NCBI GenBank assembly: GCA_036704825.1
Contig: JAUBSN010000004.1
Span: 107,743 to 171,742 of the forward strand
Direction: 5' to 3'
DNA from: Microcoleus sp036704825
GTDB lineage: Bacteria > Cyanobacteriota > Cyanobacteriia > Cyanobacteriales > Microcoleaceae
Length of the DNA stretch: 64,000 bases
Positions within the stretch are counted from its first letter, which is position 1. The number at the start of each line of letters is the position of its first letter. Made by a program: the position numbers and the translations under genes. Positions 36,354 through 47,500 of this stretch are shown here, one piece after another. The notes under the pieces were generated by a model. That model was not told the origin of the DNA. It saw only the letters and a program-made list of their open reading frames with translations, and searched no databases.

Positions 36354-38366
36354 ATGTTTAAAAAAATCATTGAATTTCCAATTTCAGGAAAAATTTCTAT
36401 GGGATTTATTAATCCGTCTTCTGAAGATTCTTTATCTTTGATAAAGCCACCTCAAGATTATCTTCATATTTATGCTTCTCGTTTGAGTGATTTAGACTGG
36501 TTAAATCTCTTAATTAAGAGTATTAATGAACCCTTTATCGATGGTATTGAACTGCCCAGATTCCCTTCGGATGACATTCAACGTCAGTTTGTTGGTAAAT
36601 CAGGTGAAAGCACTCTTCAAGAAGCTTTCAATTTTTATGGTATACTCAAAAAATATTTATCTGATTTTGATCGAATTTTAATGCCTGATAGCCAGATTCT
36701 GGACTTTGGTTGTGGCTGGGGCAGAATTATTCGTTTTTTTATAAAGGATGTCCGAGGCGAGAATCTCTATGGCCTGGATATCGATCCTGAAATGATTAGC
36801 TTGTGTCAGGAAACTGTCCGCTATGGAAATTACAACCTAGTGCACCCCTTACCCCCATCAGAGTTACCGTGCGAAAGTTTCGATGTTATCTATGCCTATT
36901 CAGTCTTTTCACACCTAAACGAACAGGCATCCTTTCAATGGGTAGAAGAATTTTATCGCATTTTGAAGCCAGGTGGATTGCTTTTTGTTACAACTCAAGG
37001 TCGTTCATTCATAGATGATTGCCGTTACTGCCGTGAACACCCCAATCTTGAAAGCCCTTGGCATCAAGCATTAGCTACCGCCTTTGTAGATAGCGAGGCA
37101 GTTTACCAAGCTTATGATAGGGGAGAATTTTTACACCATCCGACTGGTGGTGGTTCTGCACAAAGTTCATCATTTTATGGAGAAACCTTGATTCCTCCGG
37201 GATATGTAGAGCGAGAATGGACACGTTTTTTCAGTTTTCGGGATTTCGTAGATGATAGATCTATTCTTGGGCAAGCAATTATTGTGATGCAAAAACCACT
37301 ATCCGACCTCTCAGAAATTGATCCAGAGTTAGAGATTTCACATTCCTTACTTGTTGAGCAAACTCAAAAAAATATGATAAAATGGCTTGATAATAAAACT
37401 TTAGAGATCGATGAAGTTCGTTTTCTGGTAACATCTGATACACAGGAAATGTTGGAAAACAACTCCAAAGGAAGTTTGTTTGTGCTTGTCAAAGCACAAA
37501 CAATGATATCCAAATATTTAAGTTTAAAAGCTGAAAATCCTAAAAAAATATTTGAGATAGGAATCTTTAAAGGTGGAAGTTGCGTTTTTTTTCATAAATC
37601 GTTTAATCCTGAGAAGCTGGTCGCAGTTGACTACAATCAAAATCCAGTAGCAGCTCTTGATAAGTATATTGAAGAATCCAATATTAGCGATAAAGTAAAG
37701 CCATATTATGGTGTAGATCAATCTGATCCTCAAAAAATGTTAGAAATTCTAGAAAGGGAGTTTCCGAAAAAAGATATTGATTTGGTTATTGATGACGGGT
37801 CGCATTTCCTCATGGAAACGAAGGCTTCATTTAATCTTATATTTCCTTACTTACGTACTGAAGGAATCTACATAATAGAAGATTGGGGATGGGCTCATTA
37901 TCCTTCTGAAATATGGCAAGAGGGAGGTGGTGTTTGGCGCGATCAACCAGCTCTTACTAACTTAGTTATAGAACTAATGATGCTAAGCGTATCGCGGTCT
38001 GATATAGTGTCGGAGATTGTTATCGAAGCTAACATGGTTTTTGTAAAAAGAGGATGTGCAATTCTCAACCCAGAAGACTTTGATATTTCTAATTTATATT
38101 TGTGTCGTGGTAAACATTTCTTTGAACAGCCTTTGAATACGGAACAGGTAGAGCGTCACTCTGGACACTCAGAGTTTCAATTAAAATCAAGTTTTAACTT
38201 AACAAGTACAATATCCAAGCATAAATTATCTAACCAGATGAATGCAACAGATACAGAAGTCACAATTTTGACTGAGGCTTTAGAACTCGATAAAATTCAA
38301 GCAGATTTGGAACGCTCTCGAATGTGGTTAGAGCAAGTTCAGCAAGAATTGTTTCCACACCCCTAG
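36354..38366 (+). CDS. Two-domain methyltransferase fusion with coiled-coil tail
   Basis: The 670-residue protein has an N-terminal class I methyltransferase (about 90-320; ILDFGCGWGRIIRFF, FDVIYAYSVFSHLN, FYRILKPGGLLFVTTQG). A second domain of the CmcI/cephalosporin-hydroxylase-like type follows (about 370-570; KIFEIGIFKGGSCVFFHK, IDLVIDDGSH, IYIIEDWGWAHYP). The C-terminal 50 residues form a short coiled coil (DKIQADLERSRMWLEQVQQE), similar to the tails of neighbouring proteins. CmcI-like domains methylate sugar hydroxyls or similar groups in secondary metabolism and surface glycans. The substrate is unknown. Confidence 0.85.
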   Translation: MFKKIIEFPISGKISMGFINPSSEDSLSLIKPPQDYLHIYASRLSDLDWLNLLIKSINEPFIDGIELPRFPSDDIQRQFVGKSGESTLQEAFNFYGILKKYLSDFDRILMPDSQILDFGCGWGRIIRFFIKDVRGENLYGLDIDPEMISLCQETVRYGNYNLVHPLPPSELPCESFDVIYAYSVFSHLNEQASFQWVEEFYRILKPGGLLFVTTQGRSFIDDCRYCREHPNLESPWHQALATAFVDSEAVYQAYDRGEFLHHPTGGGSAQSSSFYGETLIPPGYVEREWTRFFSFRDFVDDRSILGQAIIVMQKPLSDLSEIDPELEISHSLLVEQTQKNMIKWLDNKTLEIDEVRFLVTSDTQEMLENNSKGSLFVLVKAQTMISKYLSLKAENPKKIFEIGIFKGGSCVFFHKSFNPEKLVAVDYNQNPVAALDKYIEESNISDKVKPYYGVDQSDPQKMLEILEREFPKKDIDLVIDDGSHFLMETKASFNLIFPYLRTEGIYIIEDWGWAHYPSEIWQEGGGVWRDQPALTNLVIELMMLSVSRSDIVSEIVIEANMVFVKRGCAILNPEDFDISNLYLCRGKHFFEQPLNTEQVERHSGHSEFQLKSSFNLTSTISKHKLSNQMNATDTEVTILTEALELDKIQADLERSRMWLEQVQQELFPHP

Positions 38367-38398
38367 AATTCTATACTAAATCAAAGTATTAATTCTTA

Positions 38399-41300
38399 AT
38401 GATCGACAAAGAAAGGAAGCTTAAAAACATGATAAATTTTTCCGACGAAATAGAACATCAGGTAGAGCTTGAGCGCTTACAATCCAAACTTGAATCACAT
38501 AAGGCGGATCTTGAACGCTCACAGTCCGAAATTATAAAACTTCACAGCGAAGAAACTCAGCAAATAGAAGATAAGGGTGATGAGATAGGTGTCAGATTAA
38601 TAGCTTTTTATCTCCCACAATACCATCCAATTCCCGAAAACGACGAGTGGTGGGGCAAAGGTTTTACCGAGTGGACAAACGTGCTAAAAGCCCGACCCAA
38701 TTTTGAAGGTCACTACCAACCCCATCTGCCGGCAGACTTAGGTTTTTATGACTTAAGACTTCCAGAAACAAGAATAGAACAGGCAAAGCTTGCTAATCAA
38801 TACGGAATAGGAGGATTTTGCTACTATTACTATTGGTTTGGTGGTAAGAAGTTATTGAATCGACCTCTTGAAGATATGCTGGCCAGCCAGCAACCAGACT
38901 TTCCATTTTGCATCTGTTGGGCAAATGAAAACTGGACGAGGAGATGGGACGGCTTAGATAATGAGATTTTGATAGCCCAAAATCATTCTTTAGAAGACGA
39001 TAAAAATTTCATTCACAGTTTAATACCTGCTTTTCGCGATTCCAGATACATTCGAGTTAACGGCAAGCCACTTTTGTTAGTTTACAGAGTTAGCCTTCTG
39101 CCAAATCCAGCCCAAACAGCAGAAGTGTGGCGGGAAGAGTGTATAAAATCAGGGATAGGAGACATTTACTTATGTGCTGTACAGAGCTTTGACATTCGCG
39201 ATCCCCGCCCCTATGGGTTCGATGCTGTTCTTGAGTTCCCCCCACATGGTGGAATTGCAGTTGAAGCTACTAATCCAGTGCAGATCACAAACCCCCAATT
39301 TCAGGGTAGTATTTTTGACTATAAGCAAACTAGCCAAAATTTTATTGAAAAGCCTACAACGGACTACAAACTTTTTAAAGGAGTGATGCCTTCGTGGGAT
39401 AATACCGCGAGAAGGCAAGACAACAGCCATTTGTTCGTTAATTCAAGTCCAGAAAACTACGAATTTTGGCTGACGCAAGCAATTCAATTAACTGAACAAA
39501 ACCACCAGGGAGATGAAAAATTAGTTTTCATCAATGCTTGGAATGAATGGGGAGAAGGCTGCCACCTGGAACCAGATCAAAAATATGGTCATCAATTTCT
39601 GGAGGCTACGAGGAAGGCATTAAATTCAACAAGCCAAGAAGTTGTGGTGAATCAAGATAAGTGTTCCAACAAATTGGATAAATTTATCAATGAACCAGAT
39701 TCAGATGCAAATACGCCAACCATCTGTACGATTGTTACTAAAAACTATTTAGCTCAAGCTCGATGCTTAGTTGATTCTTTCCTAGAGCATCATCCTCAAG
39801 GACGAGCTTTTGTATTACTGGTGGATAAAATTGATGGTCGCTTTGAAACCGCGCAGGAAAAATTTACCACAGTTCTAGTTGAGGAACTTGGTATTCCTGA
39901 ATTTGAATCTATGCTCTCTCGATATAAAGTTCTTGAACTATGTACGGCTGTTAAACCATTTTTTCTTGAATATTTATTCAAAAACTATGATTACAACAAA
40001 ATTTGCTACTTTGATCCTGATATCTACTTTTACCAGCCCGTAGATGAAATCTGGGAACTCCTAAATGATTATGGTATTATTTTAACGCCCCACCTTCTAG
40101 AACCTATAGATGACGACTTTTATCCAACAGAAGTAAATATTATTTTAGCTGGTATTTACAACCTAGGATTCATTGGTCTATCTCGACATCCCGAATTAGA
40201 AAAACTGCTTCAATGGTGGCACAGCAGATTAGTGAAGTATTGCTACATGAAACCAGAAGAAGGGATGCACGTAGATCAAAATTGGATAGACTTTGTGCCT
40301 AGTCGCTTTGAAAGCGTTTATATTAGTCGCGATCCTGGTCTTAATGCCGCTTATTGGGATTTATCTAATCGCCACATAGAAAGTAGTTCTAATGGATATT
40401 GTGTCAACGGAGTACCGTTAAAGTTTTTCCACTTTAGCGGTTATTCTCCGGAACATCCTGAATTGATTTCTCGTTACCAAAATCGTTTTTCTTTTCAATA
40501 CCTTCCACACCTAAAGCCTCTGTTTGACAATTACCGAAATTGCTTATATGCAAATGGTTACAGTACAGTCAAGAATTGGTATTGCGCTTATTACACTACT
40601 GCTGAGTTATCAAAACAAGCTGAAGAATATCCGGGTATATTTGCCCCAGATAGCTTATCAGGGATGGTTGCAAATGAAGAGGCAGCTCAGGCATCCCAGC
40701 AGTTAGAAGCAGTCAATAAGGGTCAATTTTCTTGGGGAATTAATGTAGCAGGTCATGTGAGTGGGGGCTTGGGCATAGGAGAGGCTGTGAGAGCTAATAT
40801 TAAAGCTTGTCAGAGTGCCGACATTCCCTTTGTTATTAACAATTTAGATATCCCTGGCGAGGAGTATCCAGACTATACTCACGTAGATTTTTTTTCGGAA
40901 GAGAATCCCTATCCCATCAATCTCATCCAATTGAATGCCGATCAAGTAGAGAGTTTTGTAAATTACGCTGGTTCTAAGTATTTTCAAAATCGATACAATA
41001 TTGGATTTTGGTACTGGGAAATGTTGACTTTTCCCAAGGAGTGGCTATCAGCTTTTGACGTATTTGATGAAATCTGGGTGGGCAGTAGTTATGGTGCTGA
41101 AGCTATCTCAGCACTATCTCCTATTCCAGTAATTAAGATAAATCCTAGCCTGTCCCTTCCACGACCTTCTACCAGCAGGGAAGAACTGGAAATACCCAAA
41201 GATAAATTTATCTTTCTATTCATTTTTGACTTTACGAGCATCTTTGAACGCAAAAATCCTCTTGCCACGATTGAAGCCTTTAAAAAAGCATTTAACTCCA

Positions 41301-41974
41301 ATAATAATGAAGATGTTCTCCTCATTATTAAGTTTAAAAATGCTGATCATTTCCCCACTCAACGAGATAAACTTTTATCGGCAATAGGCAGTGAATCATC
41401 CATTAAAGTTATTGATAGTTTTTTAACAAAAGATGCCCTCTACGGATTAATTTACAGTTGTGATTGCTATGTATCGTTACATCGATCAGAAGGCTTTGGT
41501 CTAACAATGGCAGAAGCAATGTTTTATGGCAAACCTGTTATCGCAACAGGCTACTCCTCCAACCTAGAATTTATGAATGTAGGTAATAGCTTTCTTGTGA
41601 AATACAATCTCATAACACTAACAGAAGATTTTGGTCCTTACAAAAAAGGTAATATATGGGCAGATCCAGATTTAGACCATGCTGCACAATTAATGCGCTA
41701 TGTTTTTGAAAATCATGAGCAAGCTTTGCAAGTAGGAGCCAGAGCTGCTTATGAAGTTAAGTCTTTATTGAGTCCGCAAGCTATTGGCAATAAGATTAAA
41801 AATAGACTTGAATTTATCATGCAAAGTAGGATGAGTTTACCACGCTCCTCTACACATAAAATTGAAAAAGTAGATAGTGACTCTTCACTTCAACTGCAAG
41901 CTTGGATACAAACAGCACAACAACTTCAGAAAGACCTGGAACACGCTAAGTTCAAATCCGATAGAATAAAGTAA
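38399..41974 (+). CDS. WbsX-GT8-like-GT4 glycan synthesis protein
   Basis: The 1191 residues read: a short coiled coil (about 15-50); a WbsX/GH99-like domain (about 60-415; LIAFYLPQYHPIPENDEWWG, GFTEWTNV, INAWNEWGEGCHLEPD); a GT8-like transferase (about 440-720; YFDPDIYFY as DxD motif); a GT4 transferase (about 770-1150; GGLGIGEAV, RSEGFGLTMAEAMFYGKPV with the E-x7-E pair); and a C-terminal coiled tail. WbsX-type domains are found in O-antigen and rhamnan clusters. It probably elongates a surface polysaccharide in the cytosol. It starts 32 bases after the previous gene. Confidence 0.87.
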   Translation: MIDKERKLKNMINFSDEIEHQVELERLQSKLESHKADLERSQSEIIKLHSEETQQIEDKGDEIGVRLIAFYLPQYHPIPENDEWWGKGFTEWTNVLKARPNFEGHYQPHLPADLGFYDLRLPETRIEQAKLANQYGIGGFCYYYYWFGGKKLLNRPLEDMLASQQPDFPFCICWANENWTRRWDGLDNEILIAQNHSLEDDKNFIHSLIPAFRDSRYIRVNGKPLLLVYRVSLLPNPAQTAEVWREECIKSGIGDIYLCAVQSFDIRDPRPYGFDAVLEFPPHGGIAVEATNPVQITNPQFQGSIFDYKQTSQNFIEKPTTDYKLFKGVMPSWDNTARRQDNSHLFVNSSPENYEFWLTQAIQLTEQNHQGDEKLVFINAWNEWGEGCHLEPDQKYGHQFLEATRKALNSTSQEVVVNQDKCSNKLDKFINEPDSDANTPTICTIVTKNYLAQARCLVDSFLEHHPQGRAFVLLVDKIDGRFETAQEKFTTVLVEELGIPEFESMLSRYKVLELCTAVKPFFLEYLFKNYDYNKICYFDPDIYFYQPVDEIWELLNDYGIILTPHLLEPIDDDFYPTEVNIILAGIYNLGFIGLSRHPELEKLLQWWHSRLVKYCYMKPEEGMHVDQNWIDFVPSRFESVYISRDPGLNAAYWDLSNRHIESSSNGYCVNGVPLKFFHFSGYSPEHPELISRYQNRFSFQYLPHLKPLFDNYRNCLYANGYSTVKNWYCAYYTTAELSKQAEEYPGIFAPDSLSGMVANEEAAQASQQLEAVNKGQFSWGINVAGHVSGGLGIGEAVRANIKACQSADIPFVINNLDIPGEEYPDYTHVDFFSEENPYPINLIQLNADQVESFVNYAGSKYFQNRYNIGFWYWEMLTFPKEWLSAFDVFDEIWVGSSYGAEAISALSPIPVIKINPSLSLPRPSTSREELEIPKDKFIFLFIFDFTSIFERKNPLATIEAFKKAFNSNNNEDVLLIIKFKNADHFPTQRDKLLSAIGSESSIKVIDSFLTKDALYGLIYSCDCYVSLHRSEGFGLTMAEAMFYGKPVIATGYSSNLEFMNVGNSFLVKYNLITLTEDFGPYKKGNIWADPDLDHAAQLMRYVFENHEQALQVGARAAYEVKSLLSPQAIGNKIKNRLEFIMQSRMSLPRSSTHKIEKVDSDSSLQLQAWIQTAQQLQKDLEHAKFKSDRIK

Positions 41975-42039
41975 AATTACAACCAATCATCGTTATAATA
42001 TACTTTTTGAGTTGATGTAACTTTATAACTTAGTGTTTG

Positions 42040-42306
42040 TTAGTCCCAGTAAAGTTTTCTGCCTAGATACTCTTCTAAAAGCTGGTTATGAGGTAGAAAA
42101 AACTCACATAGCCTCCTACGAAGGTTATCATTGATAGTCGGACAATTCCCTTTATTTTCATAAATATAAAAATTATTTATATTATGTTCGTGTGTGTCTA
42201 AGAACTTAAATAAAGTATTTAAGTTCTTTTGGGGATATGCAAATAAATCTTCGCTTTTTAAAATCAAAATCTGTTCTTCCGAAAATATTTTCATCCATTT
42301 TTGTAA
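42040..42306 (-). pseudogene. 3' fragment of a sulfotransferase gene
   Basis: The minus strand encodes a typical sulfotransferase C-terminus: LQKWMKIFSEEQILILKSED, NLNTLFKFLDT, LRRRLCEFFLPHNQLLEEYL and the end GRKLYWD before TAA. The upstream part with the PAPS loop is missing. The frame continues to an ATG at 42420, but that part is only the antisense of a coiled-coil tail on the other strand. So this is a truncated remnant rather than a 126-residue gene. Confidence 0.75.
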
Positions 42307-42458
42307 CTCAATCGGAAAAGGAATGGGTAAAATCTCAGTTGAAGAGTTGGAAACAAACGGCAGAAGAAATGCAGATAGAATTGGAGCGATCGCGCTCAAA
42401 ACTGAAACAAGCCCAGTCACAATTAGAGCGATCAGCTTTCCCTTTAGGTAAATCCTAG
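42306..42458 (+). pseudogene. Coiled-coil tail fragment
   Basis: The plus strand reads SEKEWVKSQLKSWKQTAEEM and then LERSRSKLKQAQSQLERSAF before TAG. It resembles the tails of the 670- and 1191-residue proteins of the island. It has no start or head domain and begins where the antiparallel sulfotransferase fragment ends. It is most likely the 3' end of a lost glycan gene. Confidence 0.6.
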
Positions 42459-42464
42459 ACCAAA

Positions 42465-42502
42465 AAACCCGGTTTTTGGCAAAAACCGGGTTTCGGAAAA
42501 AA
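42465..42502. terminator. AAACCCGG palindrome, likely bidirectional terminator
   Basis: AAACCCGGTTTTT and AAAAACCGGGTTT form a 13-bp stem with a GGC loop (42465-42493), followed by an A-rich run. It lies between a plus-strand remnant and the 3' end of the minus-strand TPR gene, and could stop transcription from both sides. This is a common dispersed terminator sequence in cyanobacteria. Confidence 0.65.
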
Positions 42503-42513
42503 GCTCAAGTCTA

Positions 42514-44151
42514 TTACTTCGCCTTTAATTCCAGCCCCCGACGATAACAAACACTAGCCTCCTTTTGTCGCCCCACCTTAGCCAAGGTATCACCCAACTT
42601 ATCATAAACCTCAGCTAAATTAGGATTAAGATCGATCGCCTTTTGATAAAACTCGATCGCCCTCTCTGCCATTCCCTTACCCAGCCAAACATCACCCAAA
42701 CCAGCGTAAGACATAAAATCATCAGGGTGAAGCTTCACACATCGATCGTAAGCCTGGATCGCCTCATCCCACCGCCCAAGTTTTGCCAAAGCTTCCCCTA
42801 AATAATGCTCCGCCTCCCAAGAGTCTGAATTGCGATCGAGAACGCGGCGGTACTGAGCGATCGCCCCATCAAACTGCCCTTTTTCTGCCAAAGCCTTACC
42901 TAGCCGCAAATAAAGATCCGAGTCGTCAGACTTAATCTCCACAGCCTTTTGAGCCGCCTCCAAATTGCTTGGATTCAATTCGCTTGCCCTGCGATAACAC
43001 TTTACCGCCTCATCTAAATCCAGCTCAACATCTTTCTGAAGCGGTTGGATGGCAGCTCGCTTTTGCAAAGCCTCTCCTAAATGGCTATTAACTACATCCG
43101 AATCAGGAGCAATTTCCAGCGCTCTGCGATAGGCAGAAATCGCCTCATCGTACCGCCCCAACTGATAGAGAGCAAACCCCAAATGGTCTTGAGCCTCCAG
43201 CGAATTTGGATCGAACTCAACCGACTTGCGGTAAGCCCCCACAGCTTGATCCCACTTTTGCAGTTTCGCCAAAGCATCGCCCAAATGCTGGTAAATCACT
43301 GCCGCATTCGGTACGATATCAAGCGCTTTCCGATAAGATACGATCGCCTCATCCCAGCGCTGCACGATCGACAAAGTATGCCCCAAATAGTGGTGAACGA
43401 TCGCCGAACCCGGTTCCAACTCAGCAGCTTTCGAGTAAGCCGCGATCGCCTCCTCCCATTGACCCTGTGCCGATAAAGCCGTTCCCAATTTATAGTAAAT
43501 CCAATGAAAATCTGGTTTTAACTGAATCGCCTTTCGGTAATAACCCACCGCTTCTGCTAATTCATTCTTACCTTGCAAAGCCTCGGCCAACTTCAGGTAC
43601 AATTCCCCATCACCCGGATTTAGATCGATCGCATGACGCAAGCACTCAATCCCTTCATCAACCCGTCCCTGTCTTGCCAAAGCCTCCCACAAATTTTGGT
43701 AAGGCAAAGCCGATTCCGAGTCAAGCTCGATCGCTCTTCGCAAACAACTTATAGATTCATCCAGTTGACCTTGCAAGCACAAAGCCTTCCCTAAACTATT
43801 GTGAAACTCGTAGAAATCCGGATATATGTCCACAGCTTTGCGGTACGCAGCCACCGCTTCATCAAGATTGCCCTGCTGTTCCAAAACCTCCCCTAAATTA
43901 TGCCAAGACCAAGCCGAATTCGGGTTAAGTTCGCAGGCCCTGCGGTAACTTTTCTCCGCCCCATCCCGCTGCCCCAACTTCCCCAAAACTTCACCCAAAT
44001 TGTGGTGATACCAGGAAAAATCCGGGTTGAGTTCAGTGCAGCGCTGGTAGGCAGCCGCAGCTTCCTCTAATTTACCCGACTGTTTAAATAGATTGCCCCG
44101 GTTGAAGTAACTAGAAGCAGTTTCTTCGTGAACTTGTAATGAGTTATTCAT
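42514..44151 (-). CDS. TPR-repeat protein
   Basis: The 545 residues are about fifteen consecutive tetratricopeptide repeats with the usual W/Y...L/G...Y/A...P pattern, for example LEEAAAAYQRCTELNPDF, NLDEAVAAYRKAVDIYPDF and WDEAIQAYDRCVKLHPDD. There is no catalytic domain, signal peptide or membrane segment, so it is probably a cytosolic scaffold. Similar repeats flank the glycosyltransferases of the large genes on both sides. It may hold the glycan enzymes together. Many HIP1 octamers fall in the coding sequence. Confidence 0.9.
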   Translation of the reverse strand: MNNSLQVHEETASSYFNRGNLFKQSGKLEEAAAAYQRCTELNPDFSWYHHNLGEVLGKLGQRDGAEKSYRRACELNPNSAWSWHNLGEVLEQQGNLDEAVAAYRKAVDIYPDFYEFHNSLGKALCLQGQLDESISCLRRAIELDSESALPYQNLWEALARQGRVDEGIECLRHAIDLNPGDGELYLKLAEALQGKNELAEAVGYYRKAIQLKPDFHWIYYKLGTALSAQGQWEEAIAAYSKAAELEPGSAIVHHYLGHTLSIVQRWDEAIVSYRKALDIVPNAAVIYQHLGDALAKLQKWDQAVGAYRKSVEFDPNSLEAQDHLGFALYQLGRYDEAISAYRRALEIAPDSDVVNSHLGEALQKRAAIQPLQKDVELDLDEAVKCYRRASELNPSNLEAAQKAVEIKSDDSDLYLRLGKALAEKGQFDGAIAQYRRVLDRNSDSWEAEHYLGEALAKLGRWDEAIQAYDRCVKLHPDDFMSYAGLGDVWLGKGMAERAIEFYQKAIDLNPNLAEVYDKLGDTLAKVGRQKEASVCYRRGLELKAK

Positions 44152-44536
44152 AGTTTTGTACCGTATATTTCCTTTTTTTAGCTTGGTTGAGCTATTTCGT
44201 GCGGTGGGGGCGGGTTTATTTGACTTGTCTGCACCATTTTAAGTTATTGGTGAACCCGCCCCTACAGGTTTTTGACTGGTGTAAGATATGGGATCTCGCA
44301 CGGGGTGAGTGTGGGTTTATTTAACCTGTCTGCACCATTTAAAGTTATGGGTGAACCCGCCCCCACAGGCCACACCACCCAGGCTGGGCACTCTTGGTAC
44401 CGCCCCTACAAAAGGGCGAATATTGTTCAAATTCCCCCTTCTTAAGGGGGATTTAGGGGGAGCGAGACTTGGGTACAAACCAGAAATACAGAAGGCTTTA
44501 GACTTAAGTTCACACCCTAAACTCATGGAGATGTTC
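44152..44536. other. Intergenic region with dispersed repeats
   Basis: About 385 bases hold two copies of a repeat with GGCGGGTTTA-like and GAACCCGCCC ends (44205-44268 and 44308-44369) and a palindrome CCCCCTTCTTAAGGGGG (44434-44450). Nothing suggests a gene. Confidence 0.7.
44205..44369. repeat. Direct repeat pair with inverted GGGCGGGTTTA/GAACCCGCCC ends
   Basis: Copies at 44205-44268 and 44308-44369 share GTCTGCACCATTT and GGTGAACCCGCCC. Each copy has short inverted ends (GGCGGGTT with AACCCGCC in copy 1; GTGGGTT with AACCCGC in copy 2). They look like small dispersed elements of the cyanobacterial type. Confidence 0.7.
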
Positions 44537-47500
44537 TTAATTCGTCGGCCGCCAATTCTCGTCCTCCAATCTGATACCGCTGTCTTGACAAGCTCTGGTT
44601 AAATGGGGGCTGTAGTAAGGGTCATTCTCAATATATTTTTGCCACCTGCTTTCCATCAGCTTCGATTCCTTCCTCAGCCGCTCTTTCTTTTCAGGCGAGT
44701 CCTCGTAACCCCGGCTTTTAGATTCGTGGTGGTAGAGAACTACATGAGGCAGGTAAATATTGCGGTACCCTTTCTCTAGCATTTTCAAACACAAATCCAC
44801 ATCATTGTAAGCCACTGTTAGTTCTTCGTCAAATCCCCCAACACTTTCAAATACTTCCCGGCGACACATTAAACAGGCAGCAGTTACCGCTGAAACATTG
44901 TTCATGCCTACCACATTCCCGAAATACCCTGGTATCGATCGCGGCATATGATAGAAACTGTGACCGGCAACTCCGCCGCCGAGTCCCATCACCACTCCCG
45001 CGTGCTGGATTTTGTTATCTGAGTATATCAACAAATTGCCCACAGCCCCGATCGAGCTTCTCTGAGCTTGTTCAACCATCCCGTCAATCCAGTCGGGAGT
45101 AATTACCTCTGTATCGTTATTCAAGAACAGCAAGTAATCTCCCTCCGCTTTGCTAGCAGCGTAGTTGTTAATCTTAGAGAAATTGAAGGGAATGTCGAGT
45201 CGGTAACTTTTAAACCTCGCTGATTCCTTAGCCCTCCATTTAGCCAGAATTTCCGCCGTGTGTTGCTCTTGACTGCCGTTGTCGATGACAATAACTTCGT
45301 AGTTGGGGTAGATGCTCTTAGTAAAGATAGACTTCAAGCAATTGTCCAAAACATCTCCCAAATCCCGCGTCGGAATAATGATGCTGACCCGCTTGTAATC
45401 CGAAATTTTGTAGCGTGCAATAAAGTGTCCCAAAAAGTAGGGAACGCCTTCAATTTTCCCCGGTTCGCCCCGGCGTTCGATCGCCTCTTGCAAAGCTTTT
45501 TGCCCTGCATCATAGGCATAGGGTTTAGCCTCTACACCGCCAGCAGCCGATCCCGCGTGCATTCTCCAGTGATATAGAATTTTGGGAATATGAAAAATTT
45601 TGTCTGTTTTTTCCGTAAATCTCAAAACCAAATCGTAATCCTGAGCTCCTTCAAAACCCGGTCTAAAACCGCCGATTTCGTTAATTAGCGATCGCCTGTA
45701 AGTTCCCAAATGGCAAGTGTACATCCGAGATAAAAATGAATCCGGACTCCATTCTGGCTTGAAGAAAGGATTTATCAGTTCTTGATCCTGATAAATCTTA
45801 TCTTCATCTGAATAAATCATGTCCGCTTCCGGATGCCGATTCAGCAACAGCACCACTTCATACAACGCCTCTGGTGTCAGTGTATCGTCGTGGTCTAATA
45901 AAGATACAAATTCACCCGTCGCCAACTCCAAAGCAGAATTAGAACAGTGAGAAATGTGACCGTTTTTTGTTCTATAAGCTACTTTTATCCGGCTATCTTT
46001 AGCTGCATATTCTTGCAAAACTTGCTTGACATGAGGCGCGGTTGATGCGTCATCCGCAATGCACAATTCCCAATAAGGATATATCTGATTGAGAACTGAT
46101 TCTATTGCCTCCTTTAAATAATTTTCTGGCGTATTGTAAGCCGGCATGACAATGCTAATCAGCGGCTTGTAGTTAAAGATTTCTAATGTTTCCGCCATCT
46201 TCCGCAAGTCAGCTTCTCTGGGGCTGTTCTTAGCGCGCCACTTCGTGTAAGCTGGGTCTTGACCGAGGAATAGCGAATCTCGTAAGTTTTGATAATCCAA
46301 ACCAAAAAGTTTCGGATCTAGTTTGCTCGCCGTCTGATAAGCTTCCAGAGCTTCCGAAAGCTTGTCTTGTTTAGCTAAAGTTTTTGCTAAATTGTAGTAC
46401 GACCAGCCAAAGTCAGGAGCCACCTCGATCGCTTTCAGATAAGCGCCAACAGCTTCATCAAGCCGACCTTCTTGTTGAAATAGATCCGCTAAATTGTGAT
46501 GCGACCAAACAAAACTTGGATTCAGTTCTGCCGCTTTCTCATAGCTTTTAATAGCCTCATCCACTTTACCCATCGATCTCAGGATATCCCCTAAATTGTG
46601 GTGAGTTCCAAAGTAATTGGGATTAATTGCAATTGCTTTACGGTAGGCGGCTACGGCCTCATTAAATTTACCTTCTTGTCCGAGAGACGCCCCTAATTCG
46701 TGGTACTCCGCAGCTATCCCAGGGCTGTGTTCGATCGCACTTCCAGAATGTCCGTCAACAGCGCGATCGCCCGCCGCCACCCTACTTACACCCTTTTTTT
46801 TTAACACCTCTTCTAACCGATCAGAAATAGCCTTGTCATCAGGCCGAATCTGCAACGCCATCTGATAAAAGACGATCGCCCCATCCGGCCAATTCTTCCG
46901 CACCAAAGCATCAGCCAACTCAACATAAAGGTCAGCATCATTCGGCGCAATCTCCAGCGCCTTGTGATACAACTGCACGTCATCAGGATTCTCCTGAATC
47001 GCCCGCCGGTACAAACGCATTGCCTCCTTCAAATCCCACTGCGATCGCATCCTCACAGCATCAGCCAACTTTTGCGAAAGCCACGGCAAATCCGCCTGAA
47101 TTTCCGCAGCGCGGCGGTAAGCGGCGATCGACTCATCCCACCGTTCCAGTTGCTCAAAAGCCGTTCCCAGGTTGTAATAAGTCCACGGAAAATCAGGATT
47201 CAACTCGGCCGCGCGCCGGTAAACATCGATCGCTTCCTCCCACCTTTCCAGTTCTAGCAGCGCGTCGCCCAATTTGCTCTGCGACCAGAAGAAATTCGGA
47301 TTGATTTCGTTAGCACGCCGGTAGGCAACAACCGCCTCATCCCAACGTTCCAGATTCACCAGCGCTTCTGCTAAATTGTTGTGCGCCCAAAAATGGTCGG
47401 GATTGAGTTCGATCGACCTTTCGTAAGCCGAAATTGCCTCATCCCACCTTCCTAGTTTAATTAGCGCGTCTGCTAAATAGTTGTGCGACCAACTGAAATC

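Noticed and set aside
42314..42420. N-terminal extension of the 126-residue minus-strand frame
   Set aside because: The extension is the antisense of a coiled-coil tail; only the part from about 42306 down matches a sulfotransferase.
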